A program made the position numbers and the translations under genes. This document shows positions 34,302-42,845 of a DNA stretch of 64,000 nt, piece after piece. The notes beneath the pieces are model-generated. The model ran no database searches. It was not told the origin of the DNA and saw only the letters and a list, made by a program, of their open reading frames with translations. The first letter of the stretch is position 1. Each line of letters opens with the position of its first letter. Source of the DNA: Persicitalea jodogahamensis (lineage in GTDB: Bacteria; Bacteroidota; Bacteroidia; Cytophagales; Spirosomataceae); NCBI RefSeq assembly GCF_014651615.1, contig NZ_BMXF01000009.1, positions 1-64,000 of the forward strand, written 5' to 3'.

Positions 34302-35822
34302 ATGAAAAAACTACTCATACTCCTCCTCGCCACGCTCTTCGCCACCTCCTGCGATAAGGGCTTCGACGAGCTGAACGTCAACCCTAACGCTTTGACCAAA
34401 GTGGACCCGGGTTTTCAATTCAACACGGCAGTGGTCAACAGCGCTTTTGCCTATAGCAATCTGCAATACGAGACCATTATCGTCAAGCAGATGATCAACC
34501 CGTTCAGCGGCGTGGGAGCCGCCGGGCAGTATAATCAGGACAACCGGGGCGTGACGGCCGCCAACTGGCAACGCTACTACCGTAACGTGATCCGCGAACT
34601 GGTGGACGTCGTCAACCAAACCAAAGACGTTCCCGCCCGCTCGAACCTGTACAACATGGCCCGCATCTGGAAAGCCTACTCGTTCATGGTGCTGACCGAC
34701 ACATACGGCGACATTCCTTACACCGAAGCGGGCAAAAGCTACCTCGAAGGCATTGTGGCCCCGGCCTACGACGCACAGGAGCAGATATATAACGATCTTT
34801 TGCAGGAACTCGAAACAGCCTGTGCAGCGCTCGATGCCTCAAAAGCGAGAGTCACTACCGATGTATTGTACGGTGGTGATATCATCAAATGGAAGCGATT
34901 CGGCTACTCGCTGCTCTTGCGCGGTGGAATGCGACTCTCCAAGATCAACCCCGGCAAGGCCGCCGAAATCGTGGCCAAAGCCGTGGCGGGCGGCGTGATG
35001 CAGTCCAACGACGACAACGCACTGCTGCGTCACACCGCTAATTTTTCCAACCCGGTGGGGGCACAGTTAAACGGCGGTCAGGCCGATTTCTTCTATCTGG
35101 CTAAGGATTTTGTGGATTATCTCAAAAATAACAACGACCCGCGCCTGGCGTCCATTGCTGTGCGCTATGCGGGAGCCAAAAGCGCCGTAGATCAGAAAGA
35201 AGCCAATGCCAACCGCAGTCCGGCAGTACAAATCGGGATGCCGCTCGGCTACGATAACACCACCGTTTCGACGGCGGTGAAGGCCGACGGCATCGTCAGT
35301 CTCTACGATTACAGCCAACTCGACCGCAGCCGCCTGGCGGGACTGCTGAGCCCCACGATTTTTGTGACCTACGCCCAGACCCAACTCTTGCTGGCCGAAG
35401 CCGCGGTGCGCAAGTGGACGACGGGCGATGCTGCCAAATTCTTCGCCAACGGCATTCAGGCGCACATGAAGCAACTGGCCCTATACGGCGCCTCATCAGC
35501 CGTGTCCGATGCCGCTGTCAACACTTACCTGCAAGCTCATCCGCTGGAAGCTGGCAGGGAGCTGGAACAAATCAACACCCAATACTGGGTGGCCTCCTTC
35601 CTGAACGGGCCGGAAGCCTGGGCTAATTTCCGCCGTAGCGGCTTCCCAAACCTACCGCCCAACCCTTTTCCTGGGACTGATCTGAAAACCGAGCAATTCA
35701 TCCGCCGCCTCACCTACACCGACGCCGAACTGAATGTCAACCGCAACAACGTACAAGCCGCCATATCAAGACAAGGACCTGATTTGTTGGATACCAGGGT
35801 TTGGTGGGACAAGAAACTTTAA
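34302..35822 (+). CDS. SusD/RagB-like nutrient-binding lipoprotein
   Basis: The 506-residue lipoprotein (LFATSC, Cys17) forms the lid of the SusCD import complex. It begins with the SusD-like DKGFDELNVNPNALTKV, contains TPR-type helices and the NRDPRLAS-like NNDPRLASIAVRY block, and ends with a conserved Y/W-rich tail. The overall pattern fits the SusD-like_2 subfamily. It is separated from susC by a 100-base inverted-repeat element, which may lower or tune its expression relative to susC. Confidence 0.94.
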   Translation: MKKLLILLLATLFATSCDKGFDELNVNPNALTKVDPGFQFNTAVVNSAFAYSNLQYETIIVKQMINPFSGVGAAGQYNQDNRGVTAANWQRYYRNVIRELVDVVNQTKDVPARSNLYNMARIWKAYSFMVLTDTYGDIPYTEAGKSYLEGIVAPAYDAQEQIYNDLLQELETACAALDASKARVTTDVLYGGDIIKWKRFGYSLLLRGGMRLSKINPGKAAEIVAKAVAGGVMQSNDDNALLRHTANFSNPVGAQLNGGQADFFYLAKDFVDYLKNNNDPRLASIAVRYAGAKSAVDQKEANANRSPAVQIGMPLGYDNTTVSTAVKADGIVSLYDYSQLDRSRLAGLLSPTIFVTYAQTQLLLAEAAVRKWTTGDAAKFFANGIQAHMKQLALYGASSAVSDAAVNTYLQAHPLEAGRELEQINTQYWVASFLNGPEAWANFRRSGFPNLPPNPFPGTDLKTEQFIRRLTYTDAELNVNRNNVQAAISRQGPDLLDTRVWWDKKL

Positions 35823-35912
35823 TTTGGAATTAGTGAATGTCGGCATGGGGAGTATTGCTTTCACCGGTTATCTAAACTATTCCGACATTCACTAATTCGC
35901 TGATTCCAAATT
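35821..35912. repeat. Inverted repeat, GAATTAGTGAATG-word family (copy 3)
   Basis: AATTAGTGAATGTCGG (35828-35843) is the exact complement of 35882-35897, giving a 16-bp perfect stem with a 38-base loop; an outer GGAATT/GATTCC helix extends it. The element begins inside the susD stop codon and ends 10 bases before the next start. The left arm is nearly identical to that at 2602. No T-run follows. Confidence 0.85.
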
Positions 35913-35921
35913 GTTAAAAGC

Positions 35922-36833
35922 ATGAATGTTACCCACCCCACCCGCCGCCAGATGCTCCGCACCACGCTGGGCATCGGCGCGGCGCTAAGTGTAGCGGGGA
36001 GAAACCAGGCGAAAGCAACTCGCCCTGAACCCGTCATCGAATGGAACGCCCACATTTTCAGCCCGAACCTGGAAAAGTACCCGCTCCACCCGAAGGCAGC
36101 GTATGCGCCCGATGTCTCCATTCATCCTGCTGATCCGCTCGCCAAGTACTTGCAACATCTGGATGAAGAAGGCATTGACCGCGCTGTCATCGTTCATCCC
36201 GAACCCTACGGCGACGACCACCGCCTTATGCTCGACTGTCTGCAACGGGAGCCTCAGCGACTGCGCGGCACCAGCCTTTTTTACCCCAAAGACCCCGAAG
36301 CACCCGCCAAACTGGTGGCACTGGTCAAAAAAGAACCGCACATCGTCTCCACCCGCTTCCACGCGCACCGGGGCAAGGAAAACTACCTCGACACCTTCGC
36401 CGACACGGGCGTGAGGGCGCTGTGGAAGCAAGCCGTGGACTTGGGTTTGGTCATCGAACTGCACATCGGCCCGAATTATGCCCGGCAAGCGGGCGAAGCC
36501 ATCAAAGCGTTTCCGGGCTGTAAAGTCCTGATCGACCACCTCGCCGAGCCGCACATGGGAACGGGCGTGGAATTCGCCGACGTGCTGGATCTGGCGAAGT
36601 ACCCCAATGTCTACATGAAACTATCGGGCCTGGGTCATTTCGCCAAAGATGAACCTTACTACGACAGCGCACTTTCGTTTACCAATCGGGTAATCAAGGA
36701 GTTTGGCCCCGAGCGGATGGTGTGGGGGAGCGGCTCGCCAAAGATCGTCAATATACATATGAGTGGATATTCCGAGAGAGAGCGGGCGATGGTGAAAGGG
36801 GGAAATATCCGTAAACTGCTCGCCTGGAATTGA
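35922..36833 (+). CDS. Exported amidohydrolase-2 (sugar-lactonase-type TIM barrel)
   Basis: The 303-residue protein has a twin-arginine signal (TRRQMLRTTLGIGAALSVAG) and a COG3618/amidohydrolase-2 TIM barrel: IEWNAHIFS at strand 1, DRAVIVHPEPYG, RFHAHRG, ELHIGPNY, VLIDHLAEPH and a late WGSGSPK. This group includes lactonases and lactone isomerases such as LigI and galactarolactone isomerase. The usual D-x-H of strand 1 reads N-A-H and the usual final D in SD/SP reads S-P, so metal dependence may be weakened. Next to an aldarate pathway it is a good candidate for opening an aldarolactone in the periplasm (inference). Confidence 0.8.
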   Translation: MNVTHPTRRQMLRTTLGIGAALSVAGRNQAKATRPEPVIEWNAHIFSPNLEKYPLHPKAAYAPDVSIHPADPLAKYLQHLDEEGIDRAVIVHPEPYGDDHRLMLDCLQREPQRLRGTSLFYPKDPEAPAKLVALVKKEPHIVSTRFHAHRGKENYLDTFADTGVRALWKQAVDLGLVIELHIGPNYARQAGEAIKAFPGCKVLIDHLAEPHMGTGVEFADVLDLAKYPNVYMKLSGLGHFAKDEPYYDSALSFTNRVIKEFGPERMVWGSGSPKIVNIHMSGYSERERAMVKGGNIRKLLAWN

Positions 36834-37615
36834 TGAAAAACTTAAAACAACGCCTCAAGAATGGCGAAACCCTTCACGGCTGCTGGCTTAATTTGGGTAG
36901 TTCGCTTACGGCCGAGATTGTCGGCCTGGCGGGCTTCGACTGGGTACTGATCGATCTGGAACATGGCGCGGGAACCGAAAAGGATGTACTTGCCCAGCTT
37001 CAGGCCCTCGAATCCACCCCGGCCGGGGTAATTGTGCGGGTGGAAAGTGCCGAAAGCCAGCGCATTCACCGGGTACTTGACATGGGGGCGGAAGGCATCA
37101 TGTGCCCCAAAGTCAACTCGCCTGAAGAGGCCCGGAAAGTGGTGAGCGGCCTGCATTACCCGCCACATGGCCACCGGGGCGTGGCCAAGATGGTGCGGGC
37201 CACGCAGTTTGCGCAAAATTTTGATAGCTACTACCAAAACTCCCGTGAAAACCTGCTCGGCGTCGTGCAGATCGAAACCGCCGAAGTACTCAATCATCTC
37301 GATGAAGTAGCCAATATCGACGGCGTGGACGTACTGTTCATCGGCCCCGCCGACCTTTCGATGGAGCTCGGAATTTTTGGCCAGTTCGATCATCCGATGT
37401 TTAAAGAAGCCGTACAAAACACCATCGCCGCTGCCCAAAAAGCGGGCAAGGCCACCGGAATCCTCTTTTTCAATCCCGAAGAATATCATAACTACCACCA
37501 ACTAGGCATACGATTGATTGCCTGCGGCGCCGACGCCACCTTCGTCGCCAATGGCGCGAGAGCAATGGCGCAGAAACTTGCAGAAATGCGAGGGAAGGGC
37601 GACTCTGGATTTTAG
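36833..37615 (+). CDS. garL: HpcH/HpaI aldolase, 2-dehydro-3-deoxyglucarate aldolase-like
   Basis: Class II pyruvate aldolase of 260 residues with the family motifs LIDLEHGAG (catalytic His), GAEGIMCPKV, HGHRGVAKM, VQIETAEVL and FIGPADLSMELG (metal site). In the galactarate/glucarate pathway the enzyme splits 5-keto-4-deoxyglucarate into pyruvate and tartronate semialdehyde. The ATG at 36833 overlaps the amidohydrolase stop by one base (TGATG), so translation is coupled. garR and a gudD-like gene nearby support this assignment over the homoprotocatechuate-type aldolase HpaI. Confidence 0.85.
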   Translation: MKNLKQRLKNGETLHGCWLNLGSSLTAEIVGLAGFDWVLIDLEHGAGTEKDVLAQLQALESTPAGVIVRVESAESQRIHRVLDMGAEGIMCPKVNSPEEARKVVSGLHYPPHGHRGVAKMVRATQFAQNFDSYYQNSRENLLGVVQIETAEVLNHLDEVANIDGVDVLFIGPADLSMELGIFGQFDHPMFKEAVQNTIAAAQKAGKATGILFFNPEEYHNYHQLGIRLIACGADATFVANGARAMAQKLAEMRGKGDSGF

Positions 37616-37739
37616 AAGTTGGATATATTCAAATTCTTTGGCCAAGGGTCTCGTCTCTTTCGTTATGAAAAATCTAAAATAATCAGACTATACAATTTTT
37701 GAAGTGCACCGCACGAGCAACACCGGTCTAAAATCCAGA
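37604..37739. repeat. Inverted repeat spanning the aldolase stop codon
   Basis: TCTGGATTTTAGA (37604-37616) is the exact reverse complement of 37727-37739, a 13-bp perfect arm with a 110-base loop. The left arm contains the aldolase stop codon. Between the arms the sequence is AT-rich with no gene. It fills the junction to the GntP permease. Confidence 0.7.
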
Positions 37740-37768
37740 TACCAATGTCCAAAGTCTAATTTCCAAAA

Positions 37769-39214
37769 ATGACCGATCCGCTTTTCATCTTATCCGTTGG
37801 AGTACTTATCGTCGTAGGCGGCATCATCGGCCTGAAACTACACCCGTTTTTAGCCCTGATCCTCGGTGCGTTGGTCGTGGCGTTCATGACTCCGGCGTTG
37901 GCGGTCGAGCAATACGCCCTGGATAAAGGCACCGCTCCGGCGGCCGCTCTCGCTCTTTCCCAAAAGGGCATCGGCGAGCGCATCGCCACCGAATTTGGGA
38001 ACACCTGCGCCAAGATCGGCATCCTGATCGCGATGGCGGCCATTATCGGCAAATGTTTGCTGGAAAGCGGAGCCGCCGAGCGCATCATTCGTTCCATTCT
38101 GCGGCTGACGGGCATCGGCAAAGCCCCCATTGCCTTCCTAACGAGTAGTTTCTTTCTCGGCATTCCCGTTTTTTTCGACACCGTCATATTTCTGATGATG
38201 CCGTTGGTGAAGGCAATGGCCCTGCGACTTGGCAAAAACTACCTGCTGCTGGTGATGTGTATCATGGCTGGGGCGGCAATGGCCAATTCATTGGTGCCGC
38301 CCGCGCCTGGTCCGCTTTTCCTGATCGGCGAAATGCACATTCCCATCGGGATGATGATGATCGCAGGGGTCATCGTCGGTCTGTTCACCATCACTGCGGG
38401 GTACTTTTTCTCCGTGTGGGTGAATGGCAAAATGCCCATCGAGATCCGTGACTCGCTTGATGCTCCGCTGAAAGACATCCGCCTCATTGCTGCCCGCGAG
38501 GACCGGGAACTACCCCCGCTGGGCCTGTCGCTGCTGCCCGTGCTGATTCCGCTCGGCTTCATCTGCGCCGATACGGCGATTGGAGCGTTATCCAAGGGCG
38601 GCGCACCCTGGGGTGATTCCGCCTTGGCAACGGCGGTAGTCGCTTTCATAGAATTTTTTGGTGATAAAAACATCGCTCTCATTTCGGGCGGCTTCGCAGC
38701 TTTGCTGGTGCTTGCCAGTCAGCGGAAGACGAGCAAAGCGGAATTCTCGACCTTTGTCCAGGCCGCGCTGTTAAGCGGTGGCGGCATCATCCTGATCACT
38801 GCTGCCGGAGGTGCTTTCGGCGGAATGCTGCAGCAAACGGGCATCAGCACCCGCATCGCCGGCCTGACCGCCGGATACCAAATGGCCCTTATTCCGCTGG
38901 CTTTCCTGATTGCCGCCGTGGTGCGCACCGCACAGGGTTCGGCGACGGTGGCCCTCATCACGGCTTCGGGCATTCTGTCAGGCATGGCCACGCAGGGCAA
39001 TCTGGAATTTCATCCCGTTTACCTGGGACTGGCCATCGGCTGCGGTTCCAAAATTGTCCCGTGGATGAATGATTCAGGTTTTTGGATCGTCTGTAAATTG
39101 AGTAACTTGACTGAGAAAGAGGCGCTTAAAACTATTTCGCCGTTACTGGTAGTCATGGGGATTACGGGTTTGGCGGTAATTTTGGTCGGGGCAAAGCTGT
39201 TTCCGTTGGTGTAG
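37769..39214 (+). CDS. GntP-family gluconate/sugar-acid:H+ symporter
   Basis: The 481-residue protein has about 12-14 hydrophobic helices and the GntP signature regions (GGIIGLKLHPFLALILGALVVAFMT, FFLGIPVFFDTVIFLMMPLVKA, ANSLVPPAPGPLFLI, GSATVALITASGI, GCGSKIVPWMNDSGFWIV). GntP permeases carry gluconate and related hexonates across the inner membrane. Flanked by an aldarate aldolase and tartronate semialdehyde reductase it is probably the inner-membrane importer of the sugar acid handled by this locus. Confidence 0.93.
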   Translation: MTDPLFILSVGVLIVVGGIIGLKLHPFLALILGALVVAFMTPALAVEQYALDKGTAPAAALALSQKGIGERIATEFGNTCAKIGILIAMAAIIGKCLLESGAAERIIRSILRLTGIGKAPIAFLTSSFFLGIPVFFDTVIFLMMPLVKAMALRLGKNYLLLVMCIMAGAAMANSLVPPAPGPLFLIGEMHIPIGMMMIAGVIVGLFTITAGYFFSVWVNGKMPIEIRDSLDAPLKDIRLIAAREDRELPPLGLSLLPVLIPLGFICADTAIGALSKGGAPWGDSALATAVVAFIEFFGDKNIALISGGFAALLVLASQRKTSKAEFSTFVQAALLSGGGIILITAAGGAFGGMLQQTGISTRIAGLTAGYQMALIPLAFLIAAVVRTAQGSATVALITASGILSGMATQGNLEFHPVYLGLAIGCGSKIVPWMNDSGFWIVCKLSNLTEKEALKTISPLLVVMGITGLAVILVGAKLFPLV

Positions 39215-39233
39215 TTGGGGCTGAATGCAGTAA

Positions 39234-39341
39234 GCTGTAGGCTTTAAGCCAGGGGCAAATAAATAGCCGACGATAGGTTTTACTAACATGTGATACACAA
39301 TTCTTTAATACAAATAATTAACCCAAAAAGAAGCCTACAGC
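39234..39341. repeat. Inverted repeat, GCTGTAGGCTT-word family
   Basis: GCTGTAGGCTT (39234-39244) is the exact complement of 39331-39341 with an 86-base loop. The right side continues as repeated words (CCTATGGC, TTATGGCC) and the left with TTTAAGCC, so the arms look like degenerate tandem repeats. It starts 20 bases past the permease stop and ends 29 bases before garR. Confidence 0.7.
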
Positions 39342-39369
39342 CTATGGCTTATGGCCTAAAACACGAAGT

Positions 39370-40236
39370 ATGGAACAAATAGGATTTATCGGACTAGGAA
39401 TAATGGGCAAACCAATGGCCCTGAATTTGATAAAAGCGGGTTATCCGGTTTCGGTTTTGGAAAGCAGCCACGCTGCCGGGGTACTTACCGAAGCGGGAGC
39501 AAAAGCCTTTTCGAACAGCAAAGAGTTGGCGAAGGAAGTGGACGTTGTCATCACGATGCTGCCCGATTCGCCCGAAGTGGAAGAGGTAGTTTCGGGCCAG
39601 AACGGTGTGCTGGAAGGCATTCAGTCCGGCACGTTGTTCATTGATATGTCCACCATTTCACCTTCGGTGGCGGTAAAAGTACACGGACTAATGCAGGAAA
39701 AAGACGTGGAAGCCCTCGATGCCCCGGTGTCGGGGGGACAGGTCGGAGCCGAAAATGCGGCGCTTTCCATCATGGTGGGCGGTAGTGAAGAAGCTTTCAA
39801 CCGGGCATTGCCCATTTTCCAGGCGATGGGCAAGAATATTGTCCGCATGGGCGAACCCGGCACGGGCCAAACCACCAAAGCCTGCAACCAGATGATCGTC
39901 GGTATGACGATTCAGGCGGTAGGAGAGGCTTTTACCTTAGCCAGCAAAGCGGGCGTGGACTTGGCCAGAATGCGGGAGGCTTTGCTGGGCGGATTCGCCC
40001 AAAGCCGTATCCTCGACCTGCACGGACAACGTCTGATCGACCGCAATTTTCAACCTGGTTTTAAAATAAAACTCCATAAAAAAGATATGGGGATCGCTCT
40101 CGATGCGGGCAAAGAACACGACGTGGATTTGAAAGGGACCGCCCTGGTCGCCGACCAAATGAAAGCCGCCATCGAACAAGGCTATGGCGAAAAGGACCAC
40201 AGCGCCCTGGTGCTGCTTTTGGAGGACAAGGCGTAA
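39370..40236 (+). CDS. garR: Tartronate semialdehyde reductase (2-hydroxy-3-oxopropionate reductase)
   Basis: The 288-residue beta-hydroxyacid dehydrogenase reduces tartronate semialdehyde to D-glycerate with NAD(P)H. It shows the nucleotide-binding GFIGLGIMGKPMALNL (4-20), the substrate block DAPVSGGQVGAENAALSIMVGG, and the catalytic lysine in TTKACNQMIVG. This is the step after the GarL aldolase, and the two genes lie in the same locus. Glycerate kinase, the next enzyme, is not in the window. Confidence 0.92.
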   Translation: MEQIGFIGLGIMGKPMALNLIKAGYPVSVLESSHAAGVLTEAGAKAFSNSKELAKEVDVVITMLPDSPEVEEVVSGQNGVLEGIQSGTLFIDMSTISPSVAVKVHGLMQEKDVEALDAPVSGGQVGAENAALSIMVGGSEEAFNRALPIFQAMGKNIVRMGEPGTGQTTKACNQMIVGMTIQAVGEAFTLASKAGVDLARMREALLGGFAQSRILDLHGQRLIDRNFQPGFKIKLHKKDMGIALDAGKEHDVDLKGTALVADQMKAAIEQGYGEKDHSALVLLLEDKA

Positions 40237-40255
40237 TCCCTATCAATTATCCTCC

Positions 40256-40269
40256 GTCAACTATCCATT
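40256..40269 (-). repeat. AATGGATAGTTGAC word, half element
   Basis: The minus strand reads AATGGATAGTTGAC, 13 of 14 identical to 751-764 and close to the copy at 50474-50490. It starts 20 bases past the garR stop. I see no matching complementary arm nearby, so this is a half element. Confidence 0.5.
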
Positions 40270-40294
40270 ATTTTGAACCTAAACCCTTAAAACC

Positions 40295-41407
40295 ATGAAA
40301 CGGAAAGATTTTATGAAAGTCCTCGCGGCGGGTTCCGTGGGGGCATCGGCCATCAAGCCCGGACAAGCCCAGGCCCGCCCCGCGCCACCCCGCAAGGTGC
40401 TGATGAAAGTCGGCTGCCAGTCGGGCGGCACGACGAAGGAGAACCTCGAACTCAAAGGCCGCTGCGGCGTCTATAACATCGACGGCGGCTCCCCTAAAAT
40501 CATTCCCGGCAAGGGTTGGGATCTGGAAGACTCGCTGGCCAAGCGCGATGCCTGCGAAAAGTACGGCATCAGCCTCGACGCTTACCACTACCCGCTCACT
40601 TCGGCGGGAATCGACCGGGTGGAATACCCGAACATGATGCTGGGCAAAAGTCCGGAACGGGACCGCGAAATAGAGTACCTGCAGCAGATGATTATGGTGG
40701 CCGCCAAAACGGGCATCAAAGTACTAAACTACAATACCACGATTCTGCCCGTCCTGCGCACCGGAAAAACCATCGACCCCAAGCGGGGCAATGCTGAGTA
40801 CAGTACCTGGGTCTGGGAAGAGGCCATCAAACGCAACGATCCTAAAACCGTTGCAGGCGATGTGTCCATTGATCAGATGTTCGAACGCATCACCTATATT
40901 CTGGATCGGCTCATTCCCGTGGCGGAGGAGTATAAGATCAAACTGGCCAACCACATCGCCGATCCGCCCGTGCCCGCCGCCTACCGGGGCATCATGCGCT
41001 GGAACAGCCCTGATGTCTTCGAGGGAATGAAGCGCTTCGCTCAATTGTACAAAAGCCCTTATCACGGATTTAACTTCTGCATTGGTTCCATCGCCGAGGG
41101 GCTCAAAGACCCGCGCACGGAAATCTTGCCCATTATCAAGTACTTTGGCGATCGTAATCAGATTTTCAACATCCACCTGCGCAACATTAAGGGCGGATTT
41201 AATAATTTTCAGGAAGTTTATCCCGACAACGGCGACATGAACTTCGTGCAGGTCATCCGCGCTCTGCGTGACGTGGGCTTTGATGGCATGGTCATGCCTG
41301 ACCACGTCCCCCACCATGAGAACAAAGAAGCCAGCGCCCAGTCATTTGCTTTTTGTTACGGCTACATCAAAGGGCTGTTACAGATGGTGGCGGAGGATGT
41401 AGCTTAA
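40295..41407 (+). CDS. Exported mannonate dehydratase (UxuA)-like TIM-barrel protein
   Basis: The 370-residue protein has a Tat-like signal (KRKDFMKVLAAGSVGASA). The body resembles UxuA: ISLDAYHYP, NYNTTILPVLRTG, KLANHIADPPVP, FCIGSIAEGL and NIHLRNIKGGFNNFQEVYPDNGDMNF with late VMPDHVPHH, which correspond to metal-ligand and catalytic positions of mannonate dehydratase. UxuA is normally cytoplasmic and lacks a signal peptide, so this may be a divergent exported isomerase or dehydratase acting on sugar acids. Its position between garR and the gudD-like gene supports a sugar-acid substrate. Confidence 0.75.
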   Translation: MKRKDFMKVLAAGSVGASAIKPGQAQARPAPPRKVLMKVGCQSGGTTKENLELKGRCGVYNIDGGSPKIIPGKGWDLEDSLAKRDACEKYGISLDAYHYPLTSAGIDRVEYPNMMLGKSPERDREIEYLQQMIMVAAKTGIKVLNYNTTILPVLRTGKTIDPKRGNAEYSTWVWEEAIKRNDPKTVAGDVSIDQMFERITYILDRLIPVAEEYKIKLANHIADPPVPAAYRGIMRWNSPDVFEGMKRFAQLYKSPYHGFNFCIGSIAEGLKDPRTEILPIIKYFGDRNQIFNIHLRNIKGGFNNFQEVYPDNGDMNFVQVIRALRDVGFDGMVMPDHVPHHENKEASAQSFAFCYGYIKGLLQMVAEDVA

Positions 41408-41412
41408 AAAAT

Positions 41413-41513
41413 GGGTTAATGGTTAAGGGTGAAAAGGTTAAACGACGTGCTGGCTCATGGCCTAGACTCTTATTTAGCCCTCCTTTAACCATTTTACCGT
41501 TAACCTTTTACCC
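41413..41513. repeat. Inverted repeat, GGTTAA-word family (copy 1)
   Basis: Two 29-base arms (41413-41441 and 41485-41513) are complementary at 24 of 29 positions with a 43-base loop. Each arm is built of repeated GGTTAA/GGTAAAA words. It starts six bases past the UxuA-like stop and ends ten bases before the next start. The words recur at 57113-57213. Confidence 0.8.
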
Positions 41514-41522
41514 AAAAATAGA

Positions 41523-42812
41523 ATGTCGTTAATAAGAGAAATCGCTATTACTCCCATTGCCATCGTAGATCCACCGCTGCTGAACGCAGCGGGATTGCAC
41601 GCCCCCTATGCCTTGCGCACGATCGTCGAGATCGTGACGGACGATGGAATTTCGGGAATAAGTGAAATTCCGGGAACGCGGGAGATCGACCTCGCACTGG
41701 CCGAAGCGCGGGATTTGTTGATTGGGAAAGATGTGTTTCAACTCAGCGACATCCGCCGGACGCTGGTCGGGCACTTTGGTCACGATACCGCCGCCGAGCG
41801 CGGCGTGGCTCCCTGGGATCAGCGGAAGATGGTCCATATTTTCAGCGCCGTGGAGGTGGCTTGTCTGGATATTATCGGCAAAATCATGAATCGCCCGGTC
41901 GTGGATCTGCTGGGCGGGCGGATGCGGGACGAAGTACCCTTTTCGGCGTACCTTTTTTACAAATACGAAGGCGCGGGCGGCGAATGGGCTTTCGGCACCG
42001 ATCCCGACGCGACGGGATGGGCGGCTGCCCGGCAGAAAAGCGCGCTGAATCCCGCAGAAATCGTGGAACAGGCGCGGGCGATGTGCGCCGAATTCGGTTT
42101 CCAATCCATCAAATTGAAAGGCGGCGTGTTTGAACCCCGCCAAGAGGTGGACGCTATTTTGGCCCTACGCGAAGCATTCGGGCCGGACGTGCCGCTGCGC
42201 ATCGACCCTAACGCCTTGTGGAGGGTGGAAACGGCTATCGAGTACGGGAAGGAAATGGAAGGCGTTCTGGAATACCTGGAAGATCCCGTGCGCGGACAGG
42301 AAAACATGGCGGCAGTGCGCAAAGCGCTGAAAACGCCGCTGGCTACCAACATGTGCACGACTTCTTTCGAAGACATTCCCCGCAGCATCGAACTGGGTTC
42401 GGAGGATATTATCCTCAGCGATCATCACTTCTGGGGTGGACTCCGCGCTTCCATGACGCTCTCGGGCCTTTGCGATACCTTCGGGCGTGGCCTGTCCATG
42501 CATTCCAACAGCCACCTCGGCATTTCACTGGCCGCAATGGTGCATCTGGGTGCGGCCTTACCAGAAGTACCCTACGCGCTGGACACCCACTATCCCTGGC
42601 AATCGGACGAGGTAATCGTTGGCGGGCGCATGAAGTTTGAGAACGGCGCGGTAAAAGTACCCGACGGGCCCGGCCTGGGTGTGGAACTCGACCGCGACGC
42701 CTTGGCCCGGCTGCACCAAAACTACCTGAAATGCGGCCTGACCAAGCGTGACGACCTGGTTGAAATGCGTAAAAAAGTACCGGACTGGGAGTTTATGTTG
42801 ACGCGCTGGTGA
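41523..42812 (+). CDS. gudD: Glucarate dehydratase-like enolase-superfamily enzyme
   Basis: The 429-residue protein matches the glucarate dehydratase pattern: KLKGG with base K199 (197-201), metal ligands in RIDPNALW (D228), YLEDP (E253) and SDHHFWGG, and the catalytic histidine in MHSNSHLGISLAAM (327-333). The enzyme dehydrates D-glucarate (or L-idarate) to 5-keto-4-deoxyglucarate, the substrate of the GarL aldolase four genes upstream. The N-terminal lid ends normally. It ends the aldarate locus. A close relative with different sugar-acid specificity is possible. Confidence 0.9.
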   Translation: MSLIREIAITPIAIVDPPLLNAAGLHAPYALRTIVEIVTDDGISGISEIPGTREIDLALAEARDLLIGKDVFQLSDIRRTLVGHFGHDTAAERGVAPWDQRKMVHIFSAVEVACLDIIGKIMNRPVVDLLGGRMRDEVPFSAYLFYKYEGAGGEWAFGTDPDATGWAAARQKSALNPAEIVEQARAMCAEFGFQSIKLKGGVFEPRQEVDAILALREAFGPDVPLRIDPNALWRVETAIEYGKEMEGVLEYLEDPVRGQENMAAVRKALKTPLATNMCTTSFEDIPRSIELGSEDIILSDHHFWGGLRASMTLSGLCDTFGRGLSMHSNSHLGISLAAMVHLGAALPEVPYALDTHYPWQSDEVIVGGRMKFENGAVKVPDGPGLGVELDRDALARLHQNYLKCGLTKRDDLVEMRKKVPDWEFMLTRW

Positions 42813-42845
42813 TAGGTACTTAACTCAAATTCCGCAAAATCCAGA

